Shown one piece after another: positions 1-7,320 of a stretch of DNA of 12,986 nt. Within the stretch, counting starts at the first letter, position 1, and each line of letters opens with the position of its first letter. Made by a program: the position numbers and the translations under genes. Origin of the DNA: Anaerolineales bacterium (GTDB taxonomy: Bacteria; Chloroflexota; Anaerolineae; Anaerolineales; Villigracilaceae); assembly GCA_025938055.1 (NCBI GenBank), contig JAICQC010000087.1, forward strand, positions 1-12,986. Direction: 5' to 3'. The notes below the pieces were generated by a model. That model did not search any database, was not told the DNA's origin, and saw only the letters and a program-made list of their open reading frames with translations.

Positions 1-884
1 AGCCGCTCCATCACAGTATCGCCGAGGTTGTGCGCAACCACCGGCTCGTGGAAGCGTGGTGGCGCTGCCAGCAAACGCGTCAGATGCAGAGTGAGTCTGT
101 CGAAGTTCCCACGCGCCATCAGTATCTACAGCTTGTCGTTATCCCTGACCAGCACGCCAGCGGAAGCCTGTTACTGGCTCAGGACCTCACGCGCATACGC
201 CGCCTCGAAACGGTACGCAGGGATTTTGTGAGCAACCTTTCCCATGAGCTGCGCACGCCGCTCGCCTCGCTGAAAGCCCTGGCAGAAACGCTTCAGGAAG
301 GCGCACTGGAGGACCCGCCCGCTGCGCGCCGGTTCGTGGACCAGATCCAGACCGAGGTGGATGCGCTCACGCAGATGGTGAATGAATTGCTCGAGCTTTC
401 CAGGATCGAATCGGGGCGCTTCACTCTGGACCGTTCGCTTGTCGCGGCTTATGATCTGCTTCACTCTGCAGCCCGGCGGATGCAGGTCCAAGCGGAGCGC
501 GCCAACATCGCATTACGAGTCGAATGTGCTCCAGATCTGCCAAACGTGCAGGTCGATTCGCAGAGGCTGGAGCAGGTGATGGTCAACCTGATCCATAACG
601 CGGTCAAGTTCACACGTCCGGGAGGCGTAGTCGTGCTTCTCGCGGAAGCCTTTGAGGGCTCAGTGCGATTCGCCGTGCGCGATACAGGAGTCGGCATCCC
701 CGCCAATGAAGTCTCGCGCATCTTCGAGCGTTTCTACCGCGTCGACAAGTCCAGGACAGGCAGCGGCACCGGGCTGGGTCTATCCATTGCCAAACATATC
801 GTCGAGGCGCACGAGGGGAAGATCTGGGCAGAGAGCGTGGAGGGACGCGGCAGCACGTTTTTCTTTTCCATTCCGCCCGTCTAG
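1..884 (+). CDS. phoR: PhoR-like sensor histidine kinase, 5'-truncated by window edge
   Basis: The reading frame is open from base 3, so the start lies upstream of the window; the GTG at 30 is internal. About 293 residues are visible. They begin with the tail of a sensory, PAS-like segment, followed by the HisKA dimerisation domain with H-box FVSNLSHELRTPL (phospho-accepting His codon 243-245). The HATPase_c domain follows: N-box NLIHNAVKF (around 585-611), G1 box DTGVGIP, F-box IFERFYRVDKS and G2 box GTGLGLSIAKHIVEAH (around 764-811). The stop is TAG at 882-884. Family knowledge: kinases of this layout autophosphorylate on His and pass phosphate to an OmpR-type regulator (PhoB/PhoP). A PhoR role is inferred from similarity and from the adjacent pst operons; another class I kinase such as WalK cannot be excluded. 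The partner regulator would be expected upstream, outside the window. Confidence 0.85.
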   Translation, partial: PLHHSIAEVVRNHRLVEAWWRCQQTRQMQSESVEVPTRHQYLQLVVIPDQHASGSLLLAQDLTRIRRLETVRRDFVSNLSHELRTPLASLKALAETLQEGALEDPPAARRFVDQIQTEVDALTQMVNELLELSRIESGRFTLDRSLVAAYDLLHSAARRMQVQAERANIALRVECAPDLPNVQVDSQRLEQVMVNLIHNAVKFTRPGGVVVLLAEAFEGSVRFAVRDTGVGIPANEVSRIFERFYRVDKSRTGSGTGLGLSIAKHIVEAHEGKIWAESVEGRGSTFFFSIPPV

Positions 885-1090
885 TCATTGCATTTTTGTT
901 TTGCGTTGGTAAGCTCGCTGTAAAGCACAAAATTATGACTCCATGCTATCCTATGGGCATGGAAATGTTTCTTACTTGCTGACGGTCATCATTGCAAATG
1001 CGGGGTAAAAGCGTCGTCCTGCCTGTGCCAGCAGGTTCAGATGACAGAGCAATACTGAACGCGTGAAGAAAACATTCCTCTTCTCCTCCT

Positions 1091-1123
1091 CACAAGAGCT
1101 CGGTCTCCTCCCGGGCTCTTGTG
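1091..1123 (+). other. Strong 13-bp hairpin without a T-run
   Basis: The arm at 1091-1103 (CACAAGAGCTCGG) pairs with 1111-1123 (CCGGGCTCTTGTG) across a 7-nt loop. There are twelve Watson-Crick pairs and one U-G pair when read as + strand RNA. The next bases are CATTTAAGC, so a classical intrinsic terminator is not supported. It could be a Rho-type or weak terminator for the kinase gene, part of a small RNA, or a processing site. The U-G pair becomes an A-C mismatch on the other strand, which slightly favours + strand function. Confidence 0.45.
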
Positions 1124-1171
1124 CATTTAAGCAGGAAAATCTTTTCGCGGGCATATGCCGGTTTTGAGGGC

Positions 1172-1200
1172 TTGCACTGACATGGTTTTTCTTGTATGCT
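1172..1200 (+). promoter_or_regulatory. Sigma70-like promoter for the lipoprotein gene
   Basis: A -35-like TTGCAC at 1172-1177 is separated by 17 bp from a -10-like TATGCT at 1195-1200. This would start transcription near 1207, about 150 nt before the favoured lipoprotein start. A second possible -35 (TTGACA, 1221-1226) lacks a good -10 at the normal distance. Confidence 0.35.
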
Positions 1201-1231
1201 TCTCATGCACAGTAACGAGATTGACAGTCTT

Positions 1232-1248
1232 GTATATATACTGTACAG
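1232..1248. promoter_or_regulatory. Adjoining palindromes upstream of the lipoprotein gene
   Basis: GTATATATAC (1232-1241) and CTGTACAG (1241-1248) are both perfect palindromes sharing one base, just downstream of the predicted promoter and 106 bp before the favoured start codon. The position suits an operator. The alternating TA content makes a chance palindrome more likely, so support is modest. Confidence 0.3.
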
Positions 1249-1353
1249 GCTTACAGAAGAGGAAATCAAGATTATCGAGGGCAGCCCATGGCAAGTGAAG
1301 ATGAGCTAGCGATTTTACATCAAGGTGTCGCTCAGAGTCAAAATGAGGTTGTG

Positions 1354-2178
1354 ATGCGCTTAAATAAGTTTTCATCTATGGTCAATGGTAGTTTTGCTGT
1401 CCTTGCACTTGTAATTGTCAGCATGGCATGCAGTCTTGTGACGCCTGCCGATGATCCAGATACTGTGACTTTACCTGGATGCTATCAAGTCACATTCCTG
1501 GGGTCTTCACAGAGCACAGACCTGATCTCGATATGGCGCTACCGGGTGGAAGAACAGTCCTGCGCACAGGATTTGAGCAACTGGATGCTGGAGCTTCCTG
1601 CCTGCGCCACCATTGTCGATGCGTCTCCCTCGCCCTGGGAGTTCGTTCAGCCTGACCCGAATTATCAATTTAACGGGATCAAATGGGAGACCGGCACGGG
1701 TTTTGAAACCGGAGAATTCAACATTGTGCTTTCTGGTGAATTAATGGATGGAGTTGTGCGGGTTGGCGTCAAGGGCCCCGATGTGGCAATCGGAGAGATC
1801 ATAGGTCCGGTGTGTGCTGTGACGACAACGACTGCAACGACTACCGTCACTTCAGATGCCATTACCCCCACCCTCATTCTTCTGACAGAAAGCATAGAAT
1901 CCCCCACTGCCTTACCGCCCACCGCGACCGTCTCTGCTCCCACAGTGCAACCGCCTCCGGCAAGTACAGGTACCATTCTTGTTACCGATAACGATCAAAC
2001 CCTTACCTTTACATGCAACGGCAATGAGGTGGAAGTTCGCGGGAACGCGAATGTCATCACGTTGTTAGGTTCCTGCAGCAGCATCACCGTAAGAGGGAAT
2101 GCCAATCAGGTATATTGGCAATCGGGTGCTCCCATCATTACGAACACTGGCAATGAAAATATCATCACGCAAAGGTAA
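1354..2178 (+). CDS. Secreted lipoprotein with DUF3060-like C-terminal domain
   Basis: The favoured start is the ATG at 1354, preceded by GAGG at 1345-1348. It gives a compact 26-residue lipoprotein signal with lipobox VSMAC, so Cys26 would be lipidated. An in-frame ATG at 1288, also with a GAGGG upstream, would add 22 charged residues and place that Cys at 48; the frame cannot decide this alone. After export three parts are visible. Residues about 35-150 form a Cys-containing beta-rich region (GCYQVTF, WRYRVEE, DLSNWMLELPAC, GIKWETGTGF). Next comes a Thr/Pro-rich linker. The C-terminal 60 residues or so carry the repeated GNAN and GNEN turns (VEVRGNANVI, ITVRGNANQVY) typical of DUF3060 domains. 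The function is unknown and surface exposure is inferred. It lies between the kinase and the pst operon but ends in its own terminator, so a phosphate role is unproven. Confidence 0.75.
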   Translation: MRLNKFSSMVNGSFAVLALVIVSMACSLVTPADDPDTVTLPGCYQVTFLGSSQSTDLISIWRYRVEEQSCAQDLSNWMLELPACATIVDASPSPWEFVQPDPNYQFNGIKWETGTGFETGEFNIVLSGELMDGVVRVGVKGPDVAIGEIIGPVCAVTTTTATTTVTSDAITPTLILLTESIESPTALPPTATVSAPTVQPPPASTGTILVTDNDQTLTFTCNGNEVEVRGNANVITLLGSCSSITVRGNANQVYWQSGAPIITNTGNENIITQR

Positions 2179-2255
2179 AGGATACAATCGCATTTCAAGC
2201 AGATGGAACGCATTGTCACCTCGCTGCGGATGTAAACCACAGGCAGTTTGAAAAA

Positions 2256-2286
2256 GGCTGAGTTTTGATAACTCAGCCTTTTTTTT
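2256..2286 (+). terminator. Intrinsic terminator after the lipoprotein gene
   Basis: A perfect 9-bp stem pairs 2256-2264 (GGCTGAGTT) with 2270-2278 (AACTCAGCC) across a 5-nt loop, followed by eight Ts at 2279-2286. Five As before the stem extend the pairing with the first Ts. It sits 77 nt after the lipoprotein stop and immediately before the Pho-box-like array, insulating the pst promoter from read-through. Confidence 0.93.
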
Positions 2287-2327
2287 CTTAACAAGACGTT
2301 AACCAGTTCTTCTTATGTCCTTAAAAT
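2287..2327 (+). promoter_or_regulatory. Pho-box-like array: four tandem 11-bp repeats upstream of pstS1
   Basis: Four half-sites start exactly 11 bp apart: CTTAACAA (2287-2294), GTTAACCA (2298-2305), CTTCTTAT (2309-2316) and CTTAAAAT (2320-2327). All share TT at positions 2-3 and three of the four share TTAA. Direct repeats of CTTAAC or TTAACA type with 11-bp period are the known layout of cyanobacterial and Firmicute PhoB/PhoP binding sites. The site lies 49 bp before the pstS1 start. Possible -10 elements downstream are GATAAG (2334-2339) and TATAAA (2349-2354). Regulator binding is inferred. Confidence 0.7.
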
Positions 2328-2358
2328 CCGCCTGATAAGATGGCAATGTATAAAAATC

Positions 2359-2366
2359 AAAGGAGA
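2359..2366 (+). promoter_or_regulatory. Ribosome binding site deciding the pstS1 start
   Basis: AAAGGAGA ends 9 nt before the ATG at 2376. Together with the signal peptide that begins there, it excludes the longer in-frame start at 2340. Confidence 0.8.
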
Positions 2367-2375
2367 AATGTAGAA

Positions 2376-3422
2376 ATGACCAAATTTGTTCGTCCGTTTA
2401 TGTTCGTACTTATTGTAATGAGCTTTGTGCTCGCTGCCTGCGGGGGAGCCGCTCCTACAGAAGCATCCCCTGCTGTAGAGCCGACCACGGCTCCACCCAC
2501 TGCTGCTCCCGCCACCGAAGTCCCGGCGGAAGACTCCCTGGCAATGTATGCGCCGAATGCTGTTTCGGGTGACATTGTCACTGCGGGTTCATCCACTGTC
2601 TTCCCGCTTTCCGAGCGCATGAAACAGCGTTTTGAAGAAGAAGGCTTCAGCGGCAACCTCACCATTGACTCCATCGGTTCCGGCGCCGGTATCGAACGCT
2701 TCTGTGTGGCGGGTGAAACCGATATTGCGAATTCCTCCCGCGCCATTCGGGATACCGAGATCGAATCCTGCGCTGGCATCGGTCGCACGGTCACGGAATT
2801 CCAGGTGGGAATCGATGCGCTGGCAGTGGTTGTCAGCTCTGAGAATGACTTCGCTACCGATGTCACCCTAGAAGAACTTGCCCAGATTTTCTCGACCGCA
2901 ACATTATGGTCAGACGTCCGCGCAGAGTGGCCCGCTGAGCCCATCCAGCGCTTCAGCCCGGGCACCGACTCAGGCACCTTCGATTACCTCGTCGAAGCCG
3001 TGATGACACCCGGTTTTGGCGGTGATGCAGAGGCGGGCGAAGCCGCCATCCTCGAATCTGAAAACACGCAGTTCTCTGAAGATGACAACGTGCTCGTGCA
3101 GGGCGTCCAGGGTTCGCCCTATGCCATCGGTTACTTTGGTTATGCCTACTATCAGGAAAATGCCGATACATTGAAGGCGCTGTCAGTCAACGGCGTCGCT
3201 CCAACCGCCGAGACGGCTGAATCCGGTGAGTACCCGATCTCGCGCCCACTCTTCATCTACTCGAGCAACGAGATCATGCAGGAGAAGCCACAGGTGAGTG
3301 CCTTCATCTACTTCTACCTCAACAACGTCACAGATGAGATCCTGGATGTCGGTTACTTCCCGGTCAGCGAAAGTAAGGCGCAGGAGAATCTGGACGCCTG
3401 GAACGCTGCGCTGGGCATGTAG
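2376..3422 (+). CDS. pstS: Phosphate-binding lipoprotein PstS (copy 1)
   Basis: Extracytoplasmic phosphate receptor of a Pst ABC transporter, 348 residues. The start at 2376 follows AAAGGAGA and gives a signal peptide ending in lipobox LAAC with Cys22 as lipid anchor. A Pro/Thr/Ala-rich tether follows (residues about 23-55). The PBP-like phosphate domain carries the usual ligand loops: GSSTVFPLSE (71-80), DSIGSGAGIERF (98-109), DIANSSRAI (116-124) and SPGTDSGTFDYL (194-205). Cys110 and Cys132 could form a disulfide. It is the first gene of an operon preceded by a Pho-box-like array, so induction by phosphate starvation is likely. The gap of 108 bp to pstC1 contains a hairpin, a common arrangement that lets the binding protein be made in excess of the membrane subunits. 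It differs strongly from PstS2 in tether length and loop sequence. Confidence 0.95.
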   Translation: MTKFVRPFMFVLIVMSFVLAACGGAAPTEASPAVEPTTAPPTAAPATEVPAEDSLAMYAPNAVSGDIVTAGSSTVFPLSERMKQRFEEEGFSGNLTIDSIGSGAGIERFCVAGETDIANSSRAIRDTEIESCAGIGRTVTEFQVGIDALAVVVSSENDFATDVTLEELAQIFSTATLWSDVRAEWPAEPIQRFSPGTDSGTFDYLVEAVMTPGFGGDAEAGEAAILESENTQFSEDDNVLVQGVQGSPYAIGYFGYAYYQENADTLKALSVNGVAPTAETAESGEYPISRPLFIYSSNEIMQEKPQVSAFIYFYLNNVTDEILDVGYFPVSESKAQENLDAWNAALGM

Positions 3423-3448
3423 GCAGATATATCGTAATGTCAGGTCAA

Positions 3449-3483
3449 ACCTTCCTTCCCCTATAGAACTGGAGAAGGAAGGT
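3449..3483 (+). other. Intercistronic hairpin between pstS1 and pstC1
   Basis: A perfect 10-bp stem pairs 3449-3458 (ACCTTCCTTC) with 3474-3483 (GAAGGAAGGT). One mismatch and two further C-G pairs enclose a 9-nt loop. No T-run follows, so full termination is unlikely. By analogy with malE-malF and other binding-protein operons it could shield the pstS1 3' end from exonucleases or attenuate downstream expression. Confidence 0.7.
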
Positions 3484-3515
3484 AATTTGCTGTAAAAGGG
3501 AATTTGAGTTTTTAG

Positions 3516-3525
3516 AAAGGAGGTG
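3516..3525 (+). promoter_or_regulatory. Near-perfect ribosome binding site of pstC1
   Basis: AAAGGAGGTG lies 5 nt before the ATG at 3531 and matches the anti-Shine-Dalgarno sequence almost fully. It is the strongest such site in the window and may offset lower mRNA levels beyond the preceding hairpin. Confidence 0.8.
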
Positions 3526-3530
3526 CTTTC

Positions 3531-4478
3531 ATGGCTGAATTGGCATTGAAAAAGAATGAAGAAAAGAAAGCATCTACAATCAATTTACATCGCAAACCAC
3601 GCTGGGGGGAATCCATCATCCAGGGATTATTATTCTTTAGCGGTTTTTTCTCCATCTTCATCACACTCGGCATCGTGTATGAGCTTGGCAAGGAGGCGCT
3701 GCTTTTTTTCCAGATGCCCGATGTGGACTTAATTGCCACCCTGACCACCACCGAGTGGAAGCCGCATATCGGCAAATTTGGCATCTGGCCCCTTCTCAAC
3801 GCGACGTTGATCACGACGCTGATCGCCATGACGATCGCCATCCCGTTGGGGATGAGCGTGGCAATCTACCTGAGCGAATATGCCAGCCCGAGGGTCCGCA
3901 AAACCTTGAAACCGGTCCTGGAGGTGCTGGCTGGCATACCAACCATTGTGTACGGGTATTTCGCGCTCACGTTCATGACGCCCATCCTGCGCCAGATCTT
4001 CGGCGCGGATACCGTGCAGGTCTACAATACGGGGTCAGCCGGGCTGGTGATGGGAATCCTGATCCTGCCGTTGATCACATCCATGACCGAGGATGCCCTG
4101 AGCGCCGTCCCCCGCTCCCTTTGTGAGGCTGCCTACGGCGTGGGCGCGACCAAGCTGGAGGTTGCCCTACAGATCATCGTTCCCGCGGCGCTCTCGGGAA
4201 TCGCGGCTGCCATCATCGTCGGTATCTCACGCGCCATTGGCGAGACCATGATCGTGGCGGTTGCGGCCGGTGCAGGACCCAATTTCACGTTCAGTCCCTT
4301 CGTCGGCGCAGAGACCATCACGGGACATATTGTGAGGATTTCGGGCGGCGACTTAAGCTACGACTCGATAGACTACAACAGCATCTTTGCGCTCGGCTTG
4401 TTCCTATTTATGATCACGCTCACCCTCAATTTCATCAGCCAGTCGATTGTGCGTCGCTTCCGAGAGGTATACGAATGA
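3531..4478 (+). CDS. pstC: Phosphate ABC transporter permease PstC (copy 1)
   Basis: Inner-membrane channel subunit, 315 residues, a normal length for PstC. A charged cytoplasmic N-terminus (residues 1-25, Lys/Glu-rich) precedes the first membrane helix (about 30-50). The BPD_transp_1 core runs from about residue 88, with further helices near 90-115, 130-150, 170-185, 218-245 and 283-303. The EAA loop that docks on the ATPase is at about 187-222 ([20 protein letters not shown] then TKLEV, ending in PAALSGI). The motif SRAIGETM (233-240) is characteristic of PstC/PstA. The start is fixed by the strong ribosome binding site. The stop codon overlaps the pstA1 start (ATGA at 4475-4478), implying translational coupling and a one-to-one PstC-PstA complex. 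Confidence 0.95.
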   Translation: MAELALKKNEEKKASTINLHRKPRWGESIIQGLLFFSGFFSIFITLGIVYELGKEALLFFQMPDVDLIATLTTTEWKPHIGKFGIWPLLNATLITTLIAMTIAIPLGMSVAIYLSEYASPRVRKTLKPVLEVLAGIPTIVYGYFALTFMTPILRQIFGADTVQVYNTGSAGLVMGILILPLITSMTEDALSAVPRSLCEAAYGVGATKLEVALQIIVPAALSGIAAAIIVGISRAIGETMIVAVAAGAGPNFTFSPFVGAETITGHIVRISGGDLSYDSIDYNSIFALGLFLFMITLTLNFISQSIVRRFREVYE

Positions 4479-5716
4479 AGGAAAAAGCGGTCGTCCAGGG
4501 GTTTGTCAATAATCTTGAGGGGCGCAATCGACGGGGTGCGATATGGCATGTCCTCTTTCAAGCCTCCACCATCGTCGGCATCATTGCGCTGATCGCGCTT
4601 CTGCTGAATGTGATCGACGGCGCTTTTGGCTATGTCGCTTATGAAGCCAGGGTCGATCCAGATACACTTTCCGTGGATGGAACACCTGTGGAAGACCAGA
4701 GCAAGGAGCAGCTGGTTGCCCTTCTGCAATCCACCCTTTCCAGCGGCGCCTATAATAAACTGGAAAACGAAAAGACCTTTGCCGCGCGCTCACAAGAGGA
4801 AGTGTACCAACTCGTAGTGATACGGATCATCCGTCTCAAAGTCGTACAGGTCTGGGACTTGTGGCCGTCGCTGACCCAGGCGGATGAGATCCGCGTCACC
4901 ATGGCACAGGATCACCCGGGTGCAGAATTGGATTTCGTCTCCTGGCTCACCACAGACTTTGTGACGCGGCCTCAGACCAGCGAGCCGCTGACCGCCGGCG
5001 TGCGCACTGCGATCCTCGGGTCGCTGTGGACCATTCTGTTCACGATCCTGCTTGCCTTCCCGATCGGTGTTGGCGCCGCCATCTATCTGGAAGAATACGC
5101 GACCCAAAACTGGTTTAACCGCATTATCCAGACCAACATCAACAACCTGGCAGGAGTACCATCCATTGTATACGGTATTCTGGGGTTGGCAATTTTCGTT
5201 CGCGCGCTGGAGGCGTTCACCAGCGGGGAAATGTTTGGGATCGTGAACCTGACGTCCGCGAATGGGAGAACAGTGCTTTCCGCCGGGCTGACCCTCGGTC
5301 TGCTCGTGCTCCCGATCATCATCATCAACGCGCAGGAGGCGATCCGTGCGGTGCCACGCTCGCTCCGCAATGCCAGCTACGGGGTCGGCGCGACCAAATG
5401 GCAGACCGTCTGGTCTCATGTGCTGCCCAATGCCATGCCCGGCATCCTGACTGGGACGATCCTGGCTGTCTCGCGCGCCATCGGCGAAACCGCTCCCCTA
5501 GTGGTTGTGGGCGCATCCACGGCGATCAGTTTCGATCCCTCTTCGCCCTTCTCAAAATTCACCACTCTTCCGATCCAGATCTACCAGTGGACCTCCCGTC
5601 CGCAGGATGAATTCAGAAGCCTTGCCGCGGCATCCATTCTTGTGCTGCTTGTTCTGTTGTTGAGCCTGAATGCCTCTGCCGTCTTACTGCGCAATCGCTT
5701 CAGCAGGAGTTTCTAA
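4475..5716 (+). CDS. pstA: Phosphate ABC transporter permease PstA (copy 1) with large extracytoplasmic insertion
   Basis: Second channel subunit, 413 residues, against 287 for PstA2 in this window and roughly 280-300 usual for the family. Helix 1 is at about residues 27-49. The stretch at about 52-170 is hydrophilic and replaces a loop of about 30 residues in PstA2. From about 172 the protein is an ordinary PstA core: [17 protein letters not shown] (222-238), EAA loop 287-323 ([27 protein letters not shown]), [15 protein letters not shown] (333-347) and a last helix at about 383-405. By topology the insertion should face the outside, between helices 1 and 2. I recognise no domain in it; it may contact PstS1 or the cell envelope. 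The gene overlaps pstC1 by 4 bp and ends 1 bp before pstB1. Confidence 0.93.
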   Translation: MKEKAVVQGFVNNLEGRNRRGAIWHVLFQASTIVGIIALIALLLNVIDGAFGYVAYEARVDPDTLSVDGTPVEDQSKEQLVALLQSTLSSGAYNKLENEKTFAARSQEEVYQLVVIRIIRLKVVQVWDLWPSLTQADEIRVTMAQDHPGAELDFVSWLTTDFVTRPQTSEPLTAGVRTAILGSLWTILFTILLAFPIGVGAAIYLEEYATQNWFNRIIQTNINNLAGVPSIVYGILGLAIFVRALEAFTSGEMFGIVNLTSANGRTVLSAGLTLGLLVLPIIIINAQEAIRAVPRSLRNASYGVGATKWQTVWSHVLPNAMPGILTGTILAVSRAIGETAPLVVVGASTAISFDPSSPFSKFTTLPIQIYQWTSRPQDEFRSLAAASILVLLVLLLSLNASAVLLRNRFSRSF

Positions 5717-5717
5717 C

Positions 5718-6512
5718 ATGACCACAAATTACAACACTGAACATAAGTACGTCGTCGAAGCCCGCGATCTCGATATCTATTACGGAAATTTTAGAGCCGT
5801 CGCCGGGGTGAATATCAAGATCGAACGAAACGCGATCACCGCTATCATTGGGCCCTCTGGCTGCGGGAAATCCACATTGCTACGTGCCTTCAACCGGATG
5901 AACGAGCTCTACGCCGGCACGTCCATCAAGGGACAGGTCATGTTCGATGGCGAGGATATCTACGCCCCGCAGATCGACCCGGTGGAAGTCCGCTATCGCA
6001 TTGGCATGGTGTTCCAGAAACCCAATCCCTTCCCCAAGAGCATTTATGAAAACATCGCCTGGACTACCCGCATCCATGGCTACAGGGGTAACATGGATGA
6101 ACTGGTAGAAAACTCTCTGCGGCAAGCCGCACTATGGGATGAGGTCAAGGATAAGCTGCACCAATCGGGCTTGTCTCTTTCGGGAGGGCAGCAGCAGCGT
6201 CTGTGTATCGCCCGGGCGATTTCCATCAAACCCGAGGTGATCCTAATGGACGAGCCCGCCTCCGCTCTCGACCCGATCGCCACCCTGAAGATCGAAGAGC
6301 TGATGCAGGAACTGAAAAAACAATACACCATCGTGATCGTAACCCACAACATGCAGCAGGCTGCGCGTGCTTCGGACTACACCGCCATGATGATGCTCAT
6401 TGACCGTCAGACCCCTGCAGGCACCGTCATCGAATTTGATGACACGAAGGTCATTTTTACGAACCCAAAAGATAGGCGCACAGAGGATTATGTGACGGGT
6501 CGATTTGGATAG
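5718..6512 (+). CDS. pstB: Phosphate ABC transporter ATPase PstB (copy 1, canonical)
   Basis: ATP-hydrolysing subunit on the cytoplasmic face, 264 residues. The ATG at 5718 follows CAGGAG (5703-5708) and begins 1 bp after the pstA1 stop; an in-frame ATG at 5670 would lie inside pstA1 and is rejected. All catalytic motifs are intact: Walker A GPSGCGKS (45-52), Q-loop FQKPNPFP with Gln100, signature LSGGQQQR (154-161), Walker B VILMDEP (174-180) and switch His210 in VTHNM. It ends in the family-typical YVTGRFG. Just before the end, residues about 224-248 ([19 protein letters not shown]) replace the shorter usual segment seen in PstB2 ([10 protein letters not shown]). It should pair as a homodimer with PstC1/PstA1. 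It is the reference against which the two deviant paralogues in this window are judged. Confidence 0.96.
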   Translation: MTTNYNTEHKYVVEARDLDIYYGNFRAVAGVNIKIERNAITAIIGPSGCGKSTLLRAFNRMNELYAGTSIKGQVMFDGEDIYAPQIDPVEVRYRIGMVFQKPNPFPKSIYENIAWTTRIHGYRGNMDELVENSLRQAALWDEVKDKLHQSGLSLSGGQQQRLCIARAISIKPEVILMDEPASALDPIATLKIEELMQELKKQYTIVIVTHNMQQAARASDYTAMMMLIDRQTPAGTVIEFDDTKVIFTNPKDRRTEDYVTGRFG

Positions 6513-6541
6513 AAAATCCACATAAAAAGGAAGAGTATAAT

Positions 6542-7267
6542 ATGACGACTGGTAAGAGAAACGAGGACCCCATGTTGCGCAAAACATTTGAAAACGAAAT
6601 CCAGCAGGTCAAGGATGACGTGCTTTTGCTTGGCAGTATGGTCGAGCAGGCAATTCTCGGTTCCGTGGATGCACTAAAAAAACGCGACATCAAGGCATCT
6701 GAGCGAATCTTTGACGAGGACAAGGAAATCAATGCAAAACGCTTTGAAATCGAAAATAAGCTGATGATCCTGATCGCCACGCAACAGCCCATGGCGCACG
6801 ACCTGCGCCTGCTGGCATCCTGCATGGAGATCATCTCAGAACTGGAGCGCATGGGCGACTATGCCAAAGGCATCGCTAACATCAACATTCGCATGGGAGA
6901 TGCTCCGCTCCTCAAGCCGCTGATCGATGTGCCGCGCATGGCGCAGATCGGTGTGGATATGCTTCACCAGGCGCTGACTGCCTTTGTCAACGAGGATATC
7001 GAAACCGCAAAATCGATCCCGGTCAAGGATGATGAGGTGGATGCACTGTATAACCAGGTCTATCGTGAATTGATGACTTTTATTATTGAGGACGCAAAAA
7101 CGATGGAGCGCGCCAACTGGCTGCTGTGGGTGGCACACAACCTCGAGCGCGTAGCAGACCGTGTGACCAATATTTGCGAGCGGACGATCTTCATTGCAAC
7201 AGGTGAAATGACTGAGATCAAATCCACAGATGACGAGTTCTGGCATGCGCAACGGCAGAAAAAATAG
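6542..7267 (+). CDS. phoU: Phosphate signalling regulator PhoU
   Basis: Cytoplasmic helical regulator, 241 residues, the normal PhoU length. Family role: it links Pst transporter status to the PhoR kinase and represses the Pho regulon when phosphate is ample. Two tandem three-helix repeats are visible, each with the metal-binding acidic motif: ELERMGDYAKGIANI (100-114) and NLERVADRVTNICER (200-214). The start at 6542 follows AAGGAAGAG (6528-6536). The ATG at 6572 also has a GAGGA nearby and would give the MLRKTF start that matches typical PhoU N-termini, so the first 10 residues are uncertain. It lies 29 bp after pstB1, is the last gene of the operon, and is followed by a strong terminator. 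Confidence 0.94.
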   Translation: MTTGKRNEDPMLRKTFENEIQQVKDDVLLLGSMVEQAILGSVDALKKRDIKASERIFDEDKEINAKRFEIENKLMILIATQQPMAHDLRLLASCMEIISELERMGDYAKGIANINIRMGDAPLLKPLIDVPRMAQIGVDMLHQALTAFVNEDIETAKSIPVKDDEVDALYNQVYRELMTFIIEDAKTMERANWLLWVAHNLERVADRVTNICERTIFIATGEMTEIKSTDDEFWHAQRQKK

Positions 7268-7276
7268 TTCAATAAT

Positions 7277-7311
7277 AAAATCCGTCGGTATTCGACGGAT
7301 TTTTATTTTTT
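7277..7311. terminator. Bidirectional intrinsic terminator between phoU and pstB2
   Basis: The stem TCCGTCG (7281-7287) pairs with CGACGGA (7293-7299) across loop GTATT. It is extended by AAAA (7277-7280) against TTTT (7300-7303). On the + strand a T-rich tail follows (12 bases to 7311, one A). On the - strand the tail reads ATTTTATTATTG. It serves the convergent ends of phoU (stop at 7267) and pstB2 (stop at 7321). Confidence 0.92.
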
Positions 7312-7320
7312 AAGGGATTT

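Larger units (their letters stand above)
885..1287. other. Non-coding stretch of about 400 bp with hairpins and a promoter
   Basis: No convincing gene is seen on either strand. The short open frames here look like chance and lack ribosome binding sites. The stretch holds a weak hairpin at 941-962, a strong hairpin at 1091-1123, a sigma70-like promoter at 1172-1200 and an AT-rich double palindrome at 1232-1248. Transcription of the upstream kinase gene probably ends here, although no hairpin followed by a T-run is present. Confidence 0.6.

Noticed and set aside
941..962. Hairpin CCATGC/GCATGG as terminator of the kinase gene
   Set aside because: Stem of only 6 bp with a 10-nt loop and no T-run; too weak to call.
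998..1066. Possible 22-residue peptide gene starting at ATG 998
   Set aside because: No ribosome binding site, no recognisable feature, and the length is expected by chance.
1221..1249. Perfect -35 TTGACA as the lipoprotein promoter
   Set aside because: At a 17-bp spacing the -10 would be TACAGG, a poor match; the TTGCAC/TATGCT pair upstream is better balanced.
2340..2375. Upstream in-frame start for pstS1 at ATG 2340
   Set aside because: It adds 12 mostly polar and charged residues before a clean lipoprotein signal; AAAGGAGA supports ATG 2376.
2357..2977. 206-codon open frame on the - strand opposite pstS1
   Set aside because: Antisense shadow of a well-conserved pstS gene; the protein is Ser/Thr/Ala-rich without recognisable motifs, and no ribosome binding site is evident.
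4790..5419. 209-codon open frame on the - strand opposite pstA1
   Set aside because: Shadow of the pstA1 coding sequence; low-complexity charged protein, no family resemblance, and it opposes an intact operon.
5670..5717. Upstream in-frame start for pstB1 inside pstA1
   Set aside because: It would overlap pstA1 by 47 bp; CAGGAG and the family N-terminus support ATG 5718.
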